Assembly: GCA_937907305.1 (NCBI GenBank) | Contig: CALERQ010000220.1 | Span: 1 to 6,711, forward strand | DNA: 6,711 bases | Direction of reading: 5' to 3' | Origin: an uncultured Clostridia bacterium | GTDB lineage: Bacteria; Bacillota; Clostridia; Oscillospirales; Ruminococcaceae | Shown here: positions 5,137-6,711 of the stretch, piece by piece | Position numbering within the stretch: the first letter of the stretch is position 1 | Layout of the letters: every line of letters begins with the position of its first letter | Program-made: the position numbers and the translations under genes | The notes under the pieces: generated by a model | What the model saw: the letters and a program-made list of their open reading frames with translations, nothing else | Databases searched by the model: none | What the model was told of the DNA's origin: nothing

Positions 5137-5397
5137 TCATTCTGGATCTGTGTCGTTGTACCTATGGGCCGCCTGGGCCAATGCGCGTCTCAGCCGTTTA
5201 TCCGCCGCGTATTGCTGCGGTTCCAGCCGCCGGGCTGTTGCCCGCACATGGCGCAGGTTTTTCCGTTTTGGGTGGCTCAGCCGCTGTTTTTTGCCGTCTG
5301 CCAGCAGGCACTCCTTTTCGGTGCACTCCAGCACCACATAGAGTCCCCCGGCATCCCGTCCGGCGGTGGCCAGCACCACACTTCCTTTCTCCGGCAT
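5137..5397 (-). CDS. Small KOW-domain (L14e-like) RNA-binding protein
   Basis: An 86-residue protein between map and infA, the place where Firmicutes, including Bacillus (ybzG), often carry a small KOW-domain protein related to archaeal/eukaryotic L14e. The KOW motif spans about 3-32 (EKGSVVLATAGRDAGGLYVV is 3-22), followed by ADGKKQRLSHPKRKNLRHV (33-51), whose basic KxKN-x-x-HV stretch is typical of the group. The remaining tail (about 52-86) is arginine- and alanine-rich and probably helical, with three short helices of basic character. GGGAGGG (5412-5406) lies eight nt before the ATG, and the gene starts 18 nt after map. An RNA- or ribosome-binding role follows from the domain and the neighbours; I know of no established function for this family. 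Confidence 0.85.
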   Translation of the reverse strand: MPEKGSVVLATAGRDAGGLYVVLECTEKECLLADGKKQRLSHPKRKNLRHVRATARRLEPQQYAADKRLRRALAQAAHRYNDTDPE

Positions 5398-5415
5398 TCC
5401 CGTTGCCCTCCCGTT

Positions 5416-6165
5416 TTACAGCTTGGTCAGTATCACGGGGCCGTTATCGGTTATGGCAATGGTATGCTCGAAGTGGGCACATGGGCTGCCGCTTTCGGTC
5501 ACAACAGTCCAGTCGTTATCCAGGGTATACACCCCTTCGCCCTTCAGGTTTATCATAGGTTCTATGGCTATCGTCATGCCGGGCATCAGCCGCACGCCGC
5601 GCCCTGGGTGGCCGTAGTTCGGCACTTCGGGGTCCTCGTGCATCTTGCGCCCTACGCCGTGGCCCACATATTCGCGCACCACACCGTAGCCATAGCTTTC
5701 GGCATAGGTCTGCACCGCCGAGCCGATATCGCCCAGGCGGTTGCCCTTGAGTGCCGCCGCGATACCACGGTTCAGGCACTCCTGGGTGACCTCCAGCAGT
5801 TGTTTTGTTTCGGGAGCGATCTCACCCACACCCACGGTATACGCGGAATCTCCGTGATACCCGCCGATGCAGGCGCCCACATCGATGCTTACGATGTCGC
5901 CTTCCTTGATGATGTGTTTCTTATCCGGGATGCCGTGGATCAGTTCTTCATTGACGCTGATGCACGCCGCTGCCGGGAAGCCATACAGACCCAAAAAGGA
6001 AGGGGTCGCCCCGCGGGAAGTAATCGTTTCGTGTACCACACGGTTGATCTCCCAGGTGGTGGTGCCGGGCTTGCAGGCCCGCACCCCTGCCCACAGGGCC
6101 TCCGCCGTGATCTTACCGGCCTGTTTCATCAGGGCCAGCTCCTTGGAGTTTTTCAGTACGATCAC
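5416..6165 (-). CDS. map: Methionine aminopeptidase, type I
   Basis: A 249-residue, complete type Ia enzyme, which removes the N-terminal methionine from nascent proteins in the cytoplasm when the second residue is small. All five metal ligands are present: D95, D106, H169, E202 and E233, each two positions before the E. coli ligands (D97, D108, H171, E204, E235). The active-site histidines H77 and H176 match E. coli H79 and H178. The motifs are in NEELIHGIPD (72-81), IDVGACIGGYHGD (94-106), GHGVGRKMHE (168-177), IEPMIN (201-206) and HFEHT (231-235). The start codon is GTG at 6165, chosen because GGAGGG (6179-6174) lies eight nt upstream and MIVLKNSKEL is a typical N-terminus; no in-frame ATG is near. 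It begins four nt after the adk stop. Confidence 0.97.
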   Translation of the reverse strand: MIVLKNSKELALMKQAGKITAEALWAGVRACKPGTTTWEINRVVHETITSRGATPSFLGLYGFPAAACISVNEELIHGIPDKKHIIKEGDIVSIDVGACIGGYHGDSAYTVGVGEIAPETKQLLEVTQECLNRGIAAALKGNRLGDIGSAVQTYAESYGYGVVREYVGHGVGRKMHEDPEVPNYGHPGRGVRLMPGMTIAIEPMINLKGEGVYTLDNDWTVVTESGSPCAHFEHTIAITDNGPVILTKL

Positions 6166-6169
6166 AGCT

Positions 6170-6711
6170 TCATCCCTCCAGTATCTTCAGGATCTCCGCC
6201 GTCGCGTTTTCAATGCTCGTCGTTCCGTCTATCTCCGAAAGAACGCCGCGGCCGCGGTAGAAATCCACCACAGGGTCAGTCAGTTCATGGTAAACCTTCA
6301 GGCGGGCCCGAACGGTCTCGGGCCGGTCGTCATTGCGTGCCTCCAGGTGGCCGCCGCACTTGTCGCACACACCCTCCACGGCGGGGGGGTTGTTCTTCAG
6401 GTGATAGCTGGCGCCGCACTTGTCGCACATCACGCGTCCCTGCACCCGGTCTACCAGTACCTCGTCCGGTACATCGATCAGCAAGGCTTTATTCACCTTG
6501 ATGCCCATATCCACCAGCGCCTCGGCCTGGGCCAGGTTCCGGGGGAACCCATCCAGAATAAAGCCGTTGGCGCAATCGGGGGAGGAAACTCTGTCGCGAA
6601 TGATCTCGGTCACGATCTCATCCGGCACAAATTTTCCCTGGTCCATCAGGTCTTTCACCTGCTCTCCCAGCTCGGAGCCGCTGCGGATCACTTCACGCAG
6701 CGCGTCTCCGG
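6170..6711 (-). CDS. adk: Adenylate kinase, zinc-lid form (5' end beyond the window)
   Basis: The last 179 residues of adenylate kinase (ATP + AMP to 2 ADP). The frame stays open to the right edge, where it reads GDALREVIRSGSELG, matching the STGDxLR block of the AMP-binding region, so the first ~33-35 residues with the P-loop lie outside; a GTG at 6691 is internal and not the start. Seen are PDEIV, the FILDGFPRNLAQAEAL segment with the AMP-binding arginine, and the LID. The LID has a complete four-cysteine zinc site, C-x2-C-x16-C-x2-C (CDKC...CDKC), as in Gram-positive long-form enzymes. RNDDRPETVRARL supplies the conserved ATP/AMP-side arginines. It lies four nt before map; secY would be expected upstream. 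Confidence 0.97.
   Translation of the reverse strand, partial: GDALREVIRSGSELGEQVKDLMDQGKFVPDEIVTEIIRDRVSSPDCANGFILDGFPRNLAQAEALVDMGIKVNKALLIDVPDEVLVDRVQGRVMCDKCGASYHLKNNPPAVEGVCDKCGGHLEARNDDRPETVRARLKVYHELTDPVVDFYRGRGVLSEIDGTTSIENATAEILKILEG
6174..6179 (-). promoter_or_regulatory. Shine-Dalgarno deciding the GTG start of map
   Basis: GGAGGG on the minus strand lies eight nt before the GTG at 6165 and sits inside the last codons of adk. It supports GTG initiation and suggests translational coupling of map to adk. A nearby ATG at 6173 is in another frame and meets TGA after two further codons. Confidence 0.85.

Noticed and set aside
5164..6501. 445-codon plus-strand open frame opposite the KOW gene, map and adk
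   Set aside because: Antisense to three real genes, with a low-complexity His/Pro/Arg/Gly-rich translation and no start signal.
1..6711. Novel defence, mobile or secretion system
   Set aside because: Every substantial minus- and plus-strand gene is a recognised housekeeping family, spacings are tight, and no repeats, integrase-like genes or phage features are present.

Overview
The window is a block of translation housekeeping genes from a low-redundancy, moderately GC-rich Gram-positive bacterium, most probably a member of the Clostridia (an Oscillospiraceae/Ruminococcaceae-type gut organism would fit, but the sequence alone does not fix family or genus). The evidence is the gene order adk-map-KOW protein-infA-rpmJ-rpsM-rpsK-rpsD-rpoA-rplQ, the Firmicute-style pairing of a YabB-like tRNA methyltransferase with rsmI, near-perfect AGGAGG Shine-Dalgarno sequences before nearly every gene, and consensus sigma-A type promoters.

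Layout. Positions 1-88 hold a minus-strand promoter with exact TTGACA and TATAAT hexamers 17 bp apart, A/T tracts placed like an UP element, and a leader with a Bacillus-like boxA motif; it fires out of the left edge, most likely into an rRNA operon. Diverging from it on the plus strand (promoter 144-172) are a tRNA1(Val) adenine-N6 methyltransferase homologue (209-925) and rsmI (964-1794), which methylates 16S rRNA C1402. A strong hairpin terminator (1828-1864) closes that unit. Everything from 1889 to the right edge lies on the minus strand and is read right to left: adk (5' end cut off by the window edge), map, a small KOW-domain protein, infA, rpmJ, rpsM, rpsK, rpsD, rpoA and rplQ. Spacings are 4 to 69 nt, with Shine-Dalgarno sites immediately after or overlapping the preceding stop, so this is the distal part of the spc/alpha ribosomal operon. 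The two units converge on the terminator.

How the genes work together. The products build or tune the ribosome and transcription machinery: three 30S head/body proteins (S13, S11, S4), two 50S proteins (L36, L17), initiation factor 1, the RNA polymerase alpha subunit, the enzyme removing initiator methionine, adenylate kinase for nucleotide balance, and two RNA methyltransferases. Three proteins (S4, L36, Adk) carry complete zinc-ligand sets.

I found no mobile element, CRISPR array, toxin-antitoxin pair, tRNA or rRNA gene body, and no convincing previously undescribed system. The points most worth checking are the edge promoter, the small KOW protein, the hairpin before rpmJ, and the local gene-order differences from Bacillus (no yazA, rpsD inside the alpha operon, no ECF transporter or truA genes directly after rplQ).
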